A stretch of DNA of 64,000 nt from Hemibagrus wyckioides (taxonomy: Eukaryota > Chordata > Actinopteri > Siluriformes > Bagridae). The stretch covers positions 9,378,405 to 9,442,404 of the forward strand of contig NC_080732.1 of assembly GCF_019097595.1 (NCBI RefSeq). Direction: 5' to 3'. Within the stretch, counting starts at the first letter, position 1, and every line of letters begins with the position of its first letter. Of the stretch, positions 50,849 to 63,842 are shown piece after piece. The translations under genes were made by a program, and so were the position numbers. The notes under the pieces were generated by a model. The model had not been told where the DNA came from and did not search any database. It worked only from the letters and a program-made list of their open reading frames with translations.

Positions 50849-53127
50849 TGTTTTTCCTTTAATTGATCACCCAATTGCATGGTTTACCATGCATGTCAGG
50901 TTTGTCTGTCTGTTTTGCTATGTAAGCTGTTAGCATCTTTGTCTCATTTGCTATAGCTTAAGATGGGAAGAGCCCACTCCCATTAGGATGTAAATGTTTC
51001 ATCACAGGATGAAGGTGACCAGTGTGTAACATACAGTAGTGATGTGCATAAGTGCTTTCCTCAAATGCAGCAAAGAGAACTATGGCAATAAAATGCTTCC
51101 AGTTTTTCCTTAATTTTGCAAGCTTCTATCTGTGCTTATGAAATATATATAATCACCTTTTTTAACACAAAAAAATAGTTTGAATGCTAGGAGGAATAGG
51201 GTCTGTGAAGGATGTCTGTGTGCAATAGTATGTTTTTATACAGCATTCAGGTTACTAGCTAGCATGCATTACCTGTGGGTATAAAGCAGCTATTCACTGA
51301 CATTTGCCATCATGTTATTTTACAGTTGCTTAAAGTAAAATCCCATGCTATATCGTCACCAGCACTGCCTACTTTACTAAGTTGCTATGCTCCAAATCTC
51401 TTTAAAAAAAAGAGAAAATGTTAGAATAAGATCTAAACATTTTTATTGGTTGGTGCCAAATCTTAAAACAAGCAGAGACAGGATAAACATCAGCAAATCT
51501 ATCTGATAAGAACAATCTTTTCGTTTCTTTATGGAAGAACTTGTCAGACAAGTTTATTCCGGGTGCAATACCAAAGACAGCTAGAGCTTTGTGGCAACAT
51601 TATACGTCATTAAAACGAGACAGAATTTATGGTTACAGAGGACGATTAATATTTATGACCTGTTAACTAAACAAAACTGCCTTCAATGGCAGTGAAAGTT
51701 TACATATATGGAAATTATATATGATAATATCACTAAAAGGAACATCCCACTAATAAGACCTGTTGTAAAGGATGTCAAACTCCAGGGCAGCAAATAGCAC
51801 TACATAAAGCAAGTGATTCAAAACAAGGAAAGGATAAACTCTGTAGATAGGTATCTTTTTGCAATGTGTAATGTGACATGGTGCTGAAGCTGGGCTTTCT
51901 CTATCAGCGTTTTTTTTTAGTTCAGTTAAACTGTATTTATATAACGATGAACTTTGTAAAAATGGAACATTTCTATTTGGATTTCTATATTTATCCCATA
52001 ATGAGCAACCTAAAGGTAATGGAAGCAAGAAAAACTTAATGAGATGACACGAGGAAAAAACCTTGAGATGAATGGAATGGAAACTCACCCTCATCTGGGT
52101 GACTACAAAATATGATTTTAAATACATACTCTTCTATAACTCTATACTATAGAGTCAAAACATGCTAATTATTTTAAAAGGAAATTGAGCATAAGCATCA
52201 GTGCAATTTAAGAATTCAACTGTTCATTTCATTTTGTTCTTAATTTTGTAATTATTTATTCTTTTATGTTTCACAGTCTTTTTAAAGTGTATATTCCACG
52301 TGTGTTTGTCCATGACATCACCTGCTCATGGTGATCTTTAGGCTGTCTATGACTGTAACCAACTGTCTGGTTAAATGTGTGAATTGTGAGCTTTACCACA
52401 AACAACTACAAATAAGACAACAATGGAAACATGCTTTCTTAAGTCTAGGGCTGTCACAGACATACTCTTTCCTGTAATAATACTATAATGACAGTGAGCT
52501 TAGTCAAATTGATGCTCAGTGTTACTTTATGTCCTTGGGTGGAGTGTTGAACTTAATATGCAATGTGTAGGGGAATAACAGGGTGGGTGCAATACCAAGC
52601 TCTTTGGCATAGAAATGCAGTTAAACCTCAGCTCCTTACTCAAAGTCATACTAACAGATATAAACATACATACAGATGCAAACTGATGTGACCATAGCCT
52701 TTCTTAGTCAGAATGTCATTGAGTCATATTGTTTTGCTACACTAAATTTAATGTAATGCAAAAGTGTCTACTGCAAGAGGCAGAAATGCCAGTGATTCCA
52801 GCAGTAACATACGAAAATTCTGTTGGAAAGTAGACCTAAGGTAGACTACAGCTGATATATGATTATGACATGACTGGATTTGCTATGCTTTCTCATCTAC
52901 ATAACCAATGGATTTTATGCCATGGCCATGCAATGTTGACCGAAACGATGCAGATTTTGCAGATCTTGTGCATGTGAACACAGGATACAACATGTCTTAA
53001 AGCATTCTGGCACCACACCTCTAATGTTTTGCCAGACATAGGAATAAAAGTCTCAGAGAGTCTCACTGTTATTAAGAGGATGTCAGTATTGGAATTAGCA
53101 AGCACACAAAGCTCTGATGTTGTATTG

Positions 53128-53128
<1 letters not shown>

Positions 53129-53183
<55 letters not shown>
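53129..53183. repeat. (TATC)n microsatellite
   Basis: About 13 copies of TATC on the plus strand, the same motif family as the 3' UTR repeat but in opposite strand orientation. Confidence 0.96.
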
Positions 53184-53184
<1 letters not shown>

Positions 53185-53399
53185 CATCTTTAATTAAGCC
53201 AAACTTAACTTTAATTATACTTGGGTTTTAGCCTCCTATCTACATGAAAACAGTATTTGAGGTCTGCAATTTCTGATTTTCTCAAGTTTCTTGTATAAGA
53301 GAAAGCCCCACAGCATCCACAACTTTATTTAATTCTTATACCACTGCCTCCTCTTATACTGCTTAATGGCTGATGACTGATGACAAGACGTTTGGTAAA

Positions 53400-54147
53400 T
53401 AATGCCAGACCTTTATCCCCACCCTATTTCTGAACTACACATTCATCTGGCTTCTTCTGTCACATCATCAATTCATTCCAGTGACCAAGCATGCCCATAC
53501 AATCACTGTGTTTTACAGATGTTTTATGCTTGGAATCATGAGCTGTTCCAAGTGTTCTCCATACTTTTTTCTTCCAATCATTCAGGTTGATCTTAGTTTC
53601 ATCCATCCAAAGAATGCTTTTCCAGAATTGGTCTGGATTTTTTCGATTTTTTAGTTTTCTTATGAATGTTTGCACCTTGCAGTTTTTCTTTTCAGAATGC
53701 ACCAAACTGTAAATTTGGCCAATCTAAATGTTCCTTCTGTTTCTGTGATGTATTTGTTTTATTTTTAAAGCCTAACTTGAAGTAGCCTGAAGTGGCCTGT
53801 TTCACCTGCATGGGGAGCCTTTGAGTGTATAATGTGGCATCACAGCAACAGCTTCCAAATACAAATCCCACACAAATGCCAAGGAATAAAGAAGGATCAG
53901 CTCACAACAGTCAATGAAAACAACCTTTGAGTCACTTGTCCAATTACTTTTGGTCCCTAGAATGGGGGGGTGCAATTTTGAGAGTTGCAATACCTTAACC
54001 CTTCCTCAAATTTGGATGTATATACCATCAAATTAATGCTGATAGTGTGTTATATTCATTATATAACTGTAATTTGAATATGTTTTGGCAAACAGCTAAA
54101 ATAACAAAAAATGTCCCCGTGTCCAAATATATGTGCACTGAACTGTA
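53400..54147 (-). mobile_element. Tc1-like transposon remnant, internally deleted
   Basis: The minus strand begins at a TA-ended terminus (TACAGTTCAGTGCACATATA) and passes through CAAAAGTAATTGGACAAGTG and the pre-coding leader. It then jumps to a transposase core fragment at 53705-53460 with FWKSILWMDETKINLNDWKK, where Asp-Glu-Thr marks the first catalytic Asp. The N-terminal DNA-binding region and the far end are missing or unrecognisable. Confidence 0.78.
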
Positions 54148-54809
54148 CTAATAAGCATATGTGGAGTGAAGACTTTTACTGTACATATGACAAATAAGGT
54201 TTTTATTCTTACAATGCACTACAGAAAATTACTGCAAGTTAATAACTCTGGTGATACAGTGACATACAAACATACTATTTCCAACTCATCGTCATTTCCT
54301 GTTTAAGAAACATTTTTGACCCTGTCTGCCACTCACTGTGCATGTTGTTAATGATTTTCATTACTTGTCTGGCTCATGTAAGCAAATCATATGTATTTTT
54401 AAATGCACTTATCACACCCCGCATAGCCCCATGCTCCCTCTGACCCTCAACTGGTTCCACCATCTCTCAGGTTAGAAGGAAGGTACGCATCAAGACTTTT
54501 TATCTGTTCTGGAACATAGGTGGCAGACTGAACTTTCCCTAGATGTCAGAACATATAAGTCACTGAGTCTTCAAACAACGTGTAAAGACCTACCTTTCCC
54601 TGAAATATTTAAACTTGAAAAATATCAAATTAAAAAATCTTGATGTATTACCCCCCAAGAGAGTTTTTAGACTGATTCTTAATCTGTGACCTAGTGAAGC
54701 ATGTTCTCAATCAGTGAACAGAATAAATGAATTCATTGATACAGAAGTGCTTTTTGAAGCATCTAAGTCGTTCTGGATAAGGGTGTCTGTCTGCTTTCAA
54801 AAATATCAG

Positions 54810-54960
54810 AAACTTTCTACATTTTCTGCAGCTTTGGGCCTTTTGTGATGACATGACAACACATTCAACCAAAGCCCTCTTTGCATGGCGTGTGTCAAAA
54901 ATGAGTACAGTACTTTATATGTAAAGTAATGACATGTGTCATCATTGGGAGCAGTTTAAA
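54810..54960. repeat. unclassified dispersed repeat, copy B (partial)
   Basis: CTGCAGCTTTGGGC, ATTCAACCAAAGCCCTCTTT, CGTGTGTCAAAAATGAGTAC and AAGTAATGACAT align in order with 57520-57650. Only this end of the element is present. Confidence 0.6.
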
Positions 54961-56899
54961 AGAACGCTTTGCCCCTCTTTACCAATTAATATGCACGCTG
55001 CCCCTACAATTATTTCATCACTGAAACCTGTTAATACAAAAAAAAAAGAGAGATTTTGCTCTAATTGACTATGGATGTTACCAACATACCCTATGTAGAT
55101 TTTAATATGTTATATTTACATGCCCGTATGTGTCACATCATCAGCTTGAGGCATGTTCAGGTCTTTAGTTCACCTTGTGGCAACATGGCCAACCCAAAAC
55201 AAGTTTTTGTTTAGCTGTAAATCAGCATAAACTTGATTTTATTTAAAAAGACACCGTACTGGTTAGACACTGGAATCCACCTAGCAGTGACAGACTTGTA
55301 ATGCATCAAAACAGGAAGTTAGTTTAGTGGATTATAGTGGCCCATTTGTAGTCTTTTATCTGGTAAGCCTTTTGTAGCCTCTATCTCTTCTTTTAAGAGA
55401 GGTCTGCATATTTATAGCCACATTAAGTGTCTGCACGCAAAGGCTACTTTGCATGTTTCCATGTTCACACTATGATAATGATTACACAGTAGTCTATAGT
55501 TCAAAAAAAAGACTTAAAAAAGGAAAATAGAAAACCACACAAAGAACAAAGATTTCATATTCAAATGAATTGGTTTATTCCAGGCAATCAGCAGAGCTCC
55601 AGCAGAACTGCATAGTTCATTCTGCATACCAACACTTGTCATAACAAGAGCCAGGAAAAATATGCAGACTGTGCAAAAGTTACTCCAGTCTTCACAGTAG
55701 AGTGATATTTAAAGGCACTTGTTTGCAGATCTGAAAGAGTGAGCATTTAAAAAAAATGAATGCCCCTTTTCTCAGCTAACAAACAGACAGAAGTCATTCA
55801 TTTTCAGTGGAGAGACACACATGGGCTACTGAAAGCCACAGCTGTATGCAGATACAAAAATTTCAGATCCAGTTGAGGCACTAAAATCTATTTATCAATT
55901 GACTTTTGAATGATTGATTCTGTTCAGACGCTGTTGATTTTTTTTTAATTGTATATAACAGCAGGTCTAAAATTGTGCAAGCTGCAAAGCTTATATTAAT
56001 GAGCTGATTCTAATTATCATGTCTCGTCATGTCTACAGTAACACAGTCATTATATGAAGTGTTTGCAACATTTAGGGATGGAGTCTCAGCTCTTGTGTCA
56101 CTATCAGAGGTAAAGCGGTTATTGGTGTTTGGACACAGGGAAGTCTTCAGGCTGGCAGGCTTTGCAGAAAGATAAGCTGCATTTTTCCTCTTATTCACTT
56201 CAAGAAAATGTGTGAAACCGAGAGTGACAACAGAAACTGGCTTATTGTGGATGTTCAACAATATGTTCTTAATAAAAACAAATTACTGTGGTATAAAGGT
56301 AATAACACATTTCGAGAAACACCATTACTGGAAAATAATCAACTTCAGGCTGGTTGTTTCGTGGTATGCATCATGTCATTAATTATTTTCCAAATATCCT
56401 AAATGTCCCAAATATGTAAGGGAATGAGCTATTGACAATTTTACACTTCAAAGTCACTCACTTAACAAGTAACTTACTTGTTATTAGTTAAGTAAGTAAA
56501 ATGGTTATATTCTAATGTATTTGGATATGGAAAGCTAGCTAGTTAGCAACTTTAGTACATGTCACAAACAAGTCTCTAAATAGGTTGCCTTATAATTATA
56601 AAGGCCAGGGTGCTCTGATACCCTTATCTGAAAAGGTGTTCAGTGATTCTTTTTATGCCAGAACATAATACATTTGGTTAATTTCCTCAGAAAACATTTC
56701 AGATTATTTATCCAGGGAAGTGCTTATGTATGCTTTTGGGGCATGACTTTGGAGGAAACACTGTATTTCCTTCATTTGTTTGGATTTGAGTTTCAAAAGC
56801 CTTCAAAATCCAACTTAAACCTATTTCTCTGATCCAGATTAAGAGTGAATGTGACTGAGTAGGCATTATTTTGTGATGAATGTGATTTGCTCTTGCAAA

Positions 56900-57660
56900 A
56901 CACTACACTACACAAGGTTTTGACCTAATTTTGTTTTTTTTTTCAGAAAACATATCAGAAACTTCTCTGGCATGAGTTGAGATTGATGGTCTCAAAAAGC
57001 TAATTGTGCCGTGCTCACCACTGCTGCCAAACTGTTGACCACAAAGCTTTGACAGTGTTATGTTTTATTAAAGTCTGAAATCAGGACCACTGCTATGAAG
57101 TTTGTCTAAAAGTCAGCAGTAGGTGAACTGTTTAAGGACGTGTTCTAAAAACTATTTATGCTAGTGTATTCTGCAGGATTGTGCTGATTGATGACGTAAA
57201 CAGAATGCAGTCATTTTCTTTAATAGACTTCAGCCCAGATTTCTTTGAGATCATCTCATACAGTGTGCCGTAGCTACCTCACGACATCACCACAAAAATT
57301 AACCAAACATGCTCTAACAGGAAATGTTCAACACACTGCTCTATAACAATACAGCAATGTGAAAACATTCTACACAATGATGAAATCAAGGTTGAGGCAC
57401 ACATCTTGATTCTTGTCATCACTTTATTAAGTATCTCTCCACTGATTTTGTGATTGTAGAAATTCATGCAAAATAAAACTCCACAATACTGGGAGGAGCT
57501 TGCAACTTTTCTAAATTACTGCAGATTTGGGCATAGACATGGTGGTGTGATATCTCCACAATATGCATTCAGCCAAAGCCTCTTTGATTTACGTGTGCGG
57601 AACATGAGTACAGCTATCAGAAAGTAATTACATACATGTAATTCGCAAAAATGTGTAATA
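56900..57660. repeat. unclassified dispersed repeat, copy C (longest)
   Basis: The left part aligns with copy A (2195-2560) and the right part with copy B (54810-54960), so this copy links the two and defines an element of at least about 700 bp. No open frame of length is preserved and no terminal repeats are obvious. Probably a decayed or nonautonomous transposon of unknown class. Confidence 0.6.
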
Positions 57661-60054
57661 AAAAAAATATGCAGTAACATCACATTTTTGGGTTTTTTTT
57701 TTTTTTTTTTTACACACTAGAGACACACTGGATCTCCTTTCTTAAACTTTTATTAAAGTTATATGTAAATGATTGCATAAGCCAAACTGATCTAAAATTT
57801 TCCACCACATTAACAAGTTTTGGAAAAGTTGATTTTCCACACACTCAAGGACGATGATAATGATAACCTGCAAAGTTGCATTCAGTGAAATTTACAAGAA
57901 TTTCATGAACAACAAAGTTCTTGTTTAAACGCTCATATGAACGATTAAGTATAAATTAATTTACACTCAGCTTGATAAATGATATCCACCATAAGCTAAA
58001 TCCTGATTTCACATGAAAGGGATGGCATTAGTCTCACTGCTGTCAGTCTGAGCTATACCAGATAATTGTGGTTGCCTGAGAATTCATGTATAATATGTTG
58101 AAGATGGCAGTTAAAGTTTTCCCCTGAGGGGGTTATGCCACCTTGTGAAGTAGCATTTGGCTTCTCATGTCTCTCATGTCACAGAGGAATCACAGGATAA
58201 CCTTTAATCTCCCTGGTTTGAAACTGATGTGACAGGAGAGAGCTATCAAATGGCCAAATTGGGAGGAAAATGGATTAAAAATCCAAACCAGTGGGCTGAA
58301 ATTGGCAAATAATATTACTGGGTGTGTCTGAGAAGGAGGAAAAAAAACACTTTATAAAGTGATGGGGGACACTGGGTTCACACTTGCTGGTGTCAGGTGA
58401 CCAATCATTTCCAATTTTTGTAATTTTCTCAATTCAATGCAAATTAGTTATAGATATAAACAGAAAAGCAGGAAAAAAGATCTATGCATCTGGCTGGAAT
58501 GATTGTCACATGTGAAATAAGACTGGTATGAGCATTTTTGGGTTCTCCACTCAAAACCTTAGTTCCTTTCTGTATTTATTTACTTACTACCTGAAAAATA
58601 AAAGGAAAATGTGTATAAATACATGAACAAAAAAAGAAACCTCGGAAGGAAGTTACATTTGCCATTTAAGCTAACAGAAAACCGTTAGTAAGTCAAGCGT
58701 TTAAGTCATATAACCTTTTCCCACTAATTAGTGAGTTATTTAGCTAATCTGTGTTTAACTAGCTACCTTTAGAAGCAAATAATTTTGGCTACTTCATAGT
58801 CATAAAACCTTAGGCCCAAATCTGTTCTGAATTCATTTTAGAAATTCTTTTTTTTTTTTTTTTTTTTTTACACAAGGACAGTTTAATCAAAATAATATGT
58901 CACAAGCTCTATCATGTAACACTCGATAATACCACAAATAATATGAAACATAATATGAAACATAAGGCTCTAGAGAAACATACCAAGAACAAAATGCTGT
59001 GAATAAAGACTGATGTCTGGCTGAAATTTCTACCCGTCAGACAGGATAAGGTAAAGCTCTAGGCTTTTTTAAAGAAGTGAGCTTTTACACATTTGCTAAG
59101 ATATTGTTACTCACTGGAACATTTCTCAATATCTAAAGCCTGGTTATCTATTGCTCAAGCGGCATTTAGCAGAATTAACTTTTATTACAAACCCTCCACC
59201 TCCAAGCATACATTTCACAACAAACTCTCATCACATTCTAAGACATAAATCAGTAGAAAAGCCACTGACCACACCTTTACAAACTCCACAGAGCTTGGAA
59301 AGCCACCTAGCTGATGTCAGAAAATGTAACTAGCCAGTGAACTTACAGGATACAAAATGCTCATTATAAAGAATGGATTCGTTGGGCTGTTTTTGGCTTG
59401 GTTGCTGCTAACCATCCTGTTCAGCAATCAGGACGTTACTCCAGGGAATTAAGTAAAATCAGATATCATTATTTTTTGTTTTGACAGCTATAGTAGCACC
59501 CCACTGCGCACATCAAAGGCATAAAGATTCTGGACTGTAACTGTCAAATCAATCCATCATTAATATGACAGCATAGTCAAATAACAAGGAACACCTGGCA
59601 TAAAGGAGGGCGAATTCACCCCAGCTGCGATACGCAAATATCAGTACGTTTTTATACAGTGGGAGGAAACAAGAGAACCCAGAGAAAACCAAACAAATAC
59701 AGGAAGAACATGCCAAACTTCACATAGACAGTATCCCAAGCTTAGGATTAAACCATGAACACTAGAACTGTGAGATCACAACCTCATGCTGCATCAATGT
59801 GCCACCCTTTTTTCCCCAACCAGTATAAAGGAAATATTTTTTCAAAAATAAATCTCCGTCATAAAACATTTATTTTTTATTATTTCAACCCAACAGTTTA
59901 CGCTGCAAAACAAAAAACAGAAAATAAATGGATTAAATAGATCAAAACTGATCTAAATGAGAACTACTCTGACAATACAGACAATATAAAGCAGAAATAG
60001 AAAAGACTCCCCCACCCAACAAAACAGTACATTTTTATTAAATTTTCTCTACAT

Positions 60055-60587
60055 CAGTGTTTTTTAACTTTTTTATGAGGCATGGCACATTTTTTACATT
60101 GAAAAAAATCCCACAGCACACCACCAACCAAAAAATGTACAAAATGACACACTGTAGTCTAACACAGTATACATATAATGAAAAATGTAATCTCTCAATT
60201 TGTTTATACTCTCTCAGTGTGAAACCTGGGCTCTCTCATTCACCATTGTGTTTTTTCTTTTTTTTATTACTATTATTAAATTATAAAATTATAAGTTGTC
60301 TGTTTCTCAGTGTGTTCACGCAGGTGTACAAAATGGTCTGCGTTCTATTGTCTGTTTCTATTGTCAAGGTCATTGTTGTGCCTCCTACTGACGTGGAGAA
60401 GTATTTCCATTACTCTGCCAGTCACTACATTGCATGCACAGGCGTTCAACGGCGGCAATATATTTGTATGAAAACTAAATAATAATTTTTTGGACTAATT
60501 AAGTGTAATTGGATAGTTTCCCATGGCACACCGGACGATTTCTCATGGCACATTTGTGTGCCTCAGGACAGTGGTTGAAAATCACTG
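60055..60587. mobile_element. hAT-like MITE with near-perfect 8-bp target duplication
   Basis: The left end CAGTGTTTTTTAACTTTTTT and the right end, read on the minus strand as CAGTGATTTTCAACCACTGT, are inverted. Both are followed inward by G(A)GGCA and GGCACA phrases. Flanks are CTCTACAT (60047-60054) and CTCTAGAT (60588-60595), an 8-bp duplication with one mismatch. The 533-bp interior has no transposase domain. Confidence 0.75.
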
Positions 60588-63245
60588 CTCTAGATATCAA
60601 CAACTAGGTAATATCCAGTGTAATTCCCTACTTTGGAGTTTATGTATTTTTTTTTTTAACTGAGTGAATTTATTTCATTTATTTCAATTTATTTTGAGAC
60701 CGTAAATGGTTTTGAGACATTCAACAGCACTTAAGAGTCAGTGCACCATTTTCTAACAAAAGTTGTAAAAATAACTGAATTTAAATACAAACACTGAGTT
60801 TGAAGTAGGTAAATGTGAAGGAAGTAAATGTGTAACTAAAAAAGGAGAGTGCTGAGAATAGAAAATAAACAAACCTAATATAACATTCATATTTCTCCAT
60901 ACATAATTTATTTTGTGTGCGTGCGTGTGCGTGCAAATACATAGTATGGTATTACAAAAGAAATGTGTCTGCTGCATGAATAATAAAAAAAATACTATAA
61001 TAGTCACTACACAGAAAAAAAATTTTGGTGTGGAAATATAACACCAAACACCATTGCTTATTTGTTTATCTATAAGTCATTAAAGGAATCCTGACAGTCG
61101 GAAGTGCTACAGCGCCCCATTTCATCACACCCTAGGATACACATTTACAACCAGGTTAAACAAAAACTACCTACAGGTTTAAGGGCAAAGATACATTTAT
61201 GAGATTAGGAAGATCATTATACTGTTTAAATGAGGCTGTCTAGTTGGAGCAGCTCACTTTTTTGGAAAAGAGAATACTTCCACATCACAACCACAATCCT
61301 CATTCAATCTATTGTCTTCAGTAGCACCTCAGGATTCATGTGCAGTGCACAAACGCATGTCTGTGACTGGCTTGGGTCAACTCAGAGGCTGCCAAAAATA
61401 AAGATGTGTCCAGACTCAAATAACATCTTTTACGTGTGCTGCAAGAGAACTCCTAAGCTCAGAGCCAAAATCTTATCCGAATATATCTTGCCATTTTGCT
61501 GAGGTTGCAAACACAGCATGCTAAAGACATTTAGATTTAGATATAAATAATTCTAAATAATTTAATTGGGGATTCAGTTAATTTGCCAGGCAAACAACAT
61601 ATGGTCTGTCTCTTATTACAAATGATAATAATAAATTAAATCTAGATAGCAAGCTAAGTTAGTTAGTTAGATGATCCCAGCTAGGACTGGTAAGAGCCTA
61701 ATACACCTTTTTATATCAGCACAAAAGACATTTGTGAATTAAGTATGTCATTCTGCCTTCTGCATAAGCAAAATGTAAATGAATATCAAAAAGTTGTTTT
61801 ACCGCAACACCACAAGCAACAGTAATTCTACATTTGGATCCAATGATCCACTATTTCATCGTTACTTTACTGGTTAACAACTGGTCTTAACATGCAGCCT
61901 CTGTTCTAATATGGACATCATTCGCATTATAAATGTGACGGCAAAAACTTACACACTGAAAGCCTGTCAAAACATGCTTGCCTTCAGAAGGAAAGGCCAG
62001 GAGACCTGATCATTCCACCATGCCACAGCCTTGCACGATTGCATGATGGTGCAATGGAGCTTCCTACCATGGCGTGATGCCCAGGTTTTCTATGATGCCA
62101 CCTAATGTAGCAGGAATGAAATGCAAGCATTCAGCATCCTCCCACTCGCACAGATGGGATGCCTTACAGAACAAATGGCCATGCTGGGAGCAGTAGTCAA
62201 TTTGGCTAAGCTGCACACACATGCTGACACATAACGTCTCATAACCACCAGCGCACCGACTTCCTGTATGCTTTTAGCTTCCACTTTCAAAGCTTTACCT
62301 TACTTTACCATACCATAAAAGGGGAAGAAGGCTCAAAAAAATAACGTGGTATTTGGGATAACACTAATTAGGCTACTACGAATTCCAAACTGTTTTGGAA
62401 TGGCTTTTACGTAAAAGCCAGAAAATGGAAATGTCCTAACGTCTGAAAAATATAAACAAATAATTAATTCAATAAATAAATGAAAGCCTAATATTGAACT
62501 GACTGATCTAAAGCACCAGAGATAAATAGTGGGGGTTTTGTTTTTGGCTTATATGACATGACAAATCAAGATAAGATAAGATCTTTATTCATTCGATAAA
62601 TAAAAGCAGTACAACATAGCCACACTCTGGCTTAACCACAGGGCAGAAAGTATTATCCACAAAACCACTGGACTGTCCAAGGTCATAGCCAGGTCTCTTG
62701 AAAAGGAGAATGTAAAAATGAGAACTGGTCTCTTTTGCAAACATGTCATTTTTGATCTGCAAAACTGATATCCATTCAAAGCAGTAGAGTCAGGAATTCC
62801 TATTAGTACATGATGACTTATAACAGTCATTTGAGTTATTACACACCTGTGCCTGACATTTTACACTTATCTGTGATTAATTGCTACAAGATGAGAACAG
62901 TAACTTGCATGCTGGAGAAGCAACAGCCTGTTTAGTGTATAGTTACCGTTACGCTTATTGTCTAGGACAAAATAACGTTATGTACCGCTCTCGAAAACTT
63001 CTAGTGTCGATCCCATAGTACAGATTAAAAAGCCGATCATTTAATATAAGACTGTAAAAGCGCCAGATTTCACAAGTTCCCCACGCCTTCTCAGCAAGCA
63101 GGACCTCAGGCACACGCTGCTTCATTCACTGTAGTCGCCTCGCCTTATGAACACTTCCCATTTAAACCTCACTGTTCATCAATACCACAACACAGCCGAT
63201 GACTCGTGACCGGGATAAAGGATCAAATTTGAATATTAAACATAC

Positions 63246-63315
63246 CTTGATGTGTAAATGTGGTAGAAACGTTTAGAAGCCTAGTTCCGACGCCTAAGAT
63301 CCGGGAAGAGTGATT
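63246..63315 (-). other. cyrib: candidate first noncoding exon of cyrib
   Basis: The minus strand reads ...ACACATCAAG|GTATG, a plausible donor at 63245. It lies just downstream of a CpG-richer segment with promoter-type motifs and has no ATG. The upstream end is arbitrary: transcription could start anywhere from about 63.30 to 63.42 kb. Confidence 0.45.
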
Positions 63316-63318
63316 TAC

Positions 63319-63352
63319 TTCTCTCTCTCTCTCTCTCTCCCTCTCTCTCTCT
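63319..63352. repeat. (CT)n tract in the cyrib first-exon region
   Basis: A CT run with one CC interruption. On the cyrib strand it reads as GA repeats and lies within or immediately upstream of the first exon. Confidence 0.9.
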
Positions 63353-63450
63353 TAGCTGTCTAACTGCTATTTCCGGGTTGGTGAAACGTCATCGCGCTGT
63401 CCTCGAACAGGTTCAAAAGCAACGAGCCATTAAAAAGCATAACAATTAGA

Positions 63451-63454
63451 TCTC

Positions 63455-63485
<31 letters not shown>
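63451..63485. repeat. second (CT)n tract in the promoter region
   Basis: A CT run with a single CC interruption, about 100 bp from the first tract and with the same interruption style. GA/CT tracts near promoters can bind GAGA-type factors, but that role is only a possibility here. Confidence 0.9.
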
Positions 63486-63487
<2 letters not shown>

Positions 63488-63694
63488 TCAGGTACTTATT
63501 TACTTCTGTTTATAGTAAATAAAATCTTGTGGTGAATATCTGCCGACTGGTCTTGCTACTAACGTTCATAGCAATCATATATATATATAGATGATGGTCT
63601 ACTACCCCCTGTGGTTTAAACCAGCAATTGCGCGAGCGCCACACCTGATACGTCCCGTTATTTAGGGCACCGTTTTCCGTGCGTGCTCCTGGAG

Positions 63695-63706
63695 TGCGCA
63701 TGCGCC
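63695..63706. promoter_or_regulatory. NRF1-like palindrome TGCGCATGCGCC
   Basis: The site matches YGCGCAYGCGCR at all but the last base and lies in a CpG-rich stretch. NRF1 sites are typical of TATA-less, often bidirectional housekeeping promoters. Confidence 0.6.
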
Positions 63707-63842
63707 GCGTCTAACGCGCACCTTTGGACTTCGTGAAGGCTCGTTAATGAATCAGGTCTTTTATGGTAGGTGTAAAAGCAACAGCGTGCATTGCAAAATC
63801 TAAGACGACGTATTACAGTACTTAAACTAGTACAGGCTAGTG

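Larger units (their letters stand above)
42537..63245 (-). other. first cyrib intron, 20.7 kb
   Basis: The span between the proposed first exon and the second noncoding exon. It holds a hAT deletion derivative, a Tc1 remnant, two copies of the dispersed repeat, a hAT-like MITE and microsatellites. Long parts (44,850-46,650, 46,710-49,590, 50,860-53,120, 58,000-60,040, 60,600-63,240) contain no gene I can recognise. Confidence 0.6.
63360..63730 (-). promoter_or_regulatory. candidate TATA-less cyrib promoter with ETS-like and NRF1-like sites
   Basis: The last kilobase is locally rich in CpG compared with the AT-rich remainder. An ETS-like core CCGGAAAT reads on the minus strand near 63369-63377, next to a CRE-like half site TGACGT. 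A palindromic TGCGCATGCGCC at 63695-63706 fits the NRF1 consensus. No TATA box sits at a fitting distance. Placement upstream of the first exon donor supports promoter function, but this is inferred. Confidence 0.5.

Noticed and set aside
60057..60482. 141-codon plus-strand frame as a possible gene.
   Set aside because: It lies within the hAT-like MITE and shows no recognisable domain.
62560..62600. AAGATAAGATAAGATCTTTATT as a regulatory GATA cluster.
   Set aside because: It resembles the common fish retroposon end motif (GATAAGATAAGA...CTTTATT), and there is no other evidence of a regulatory role.
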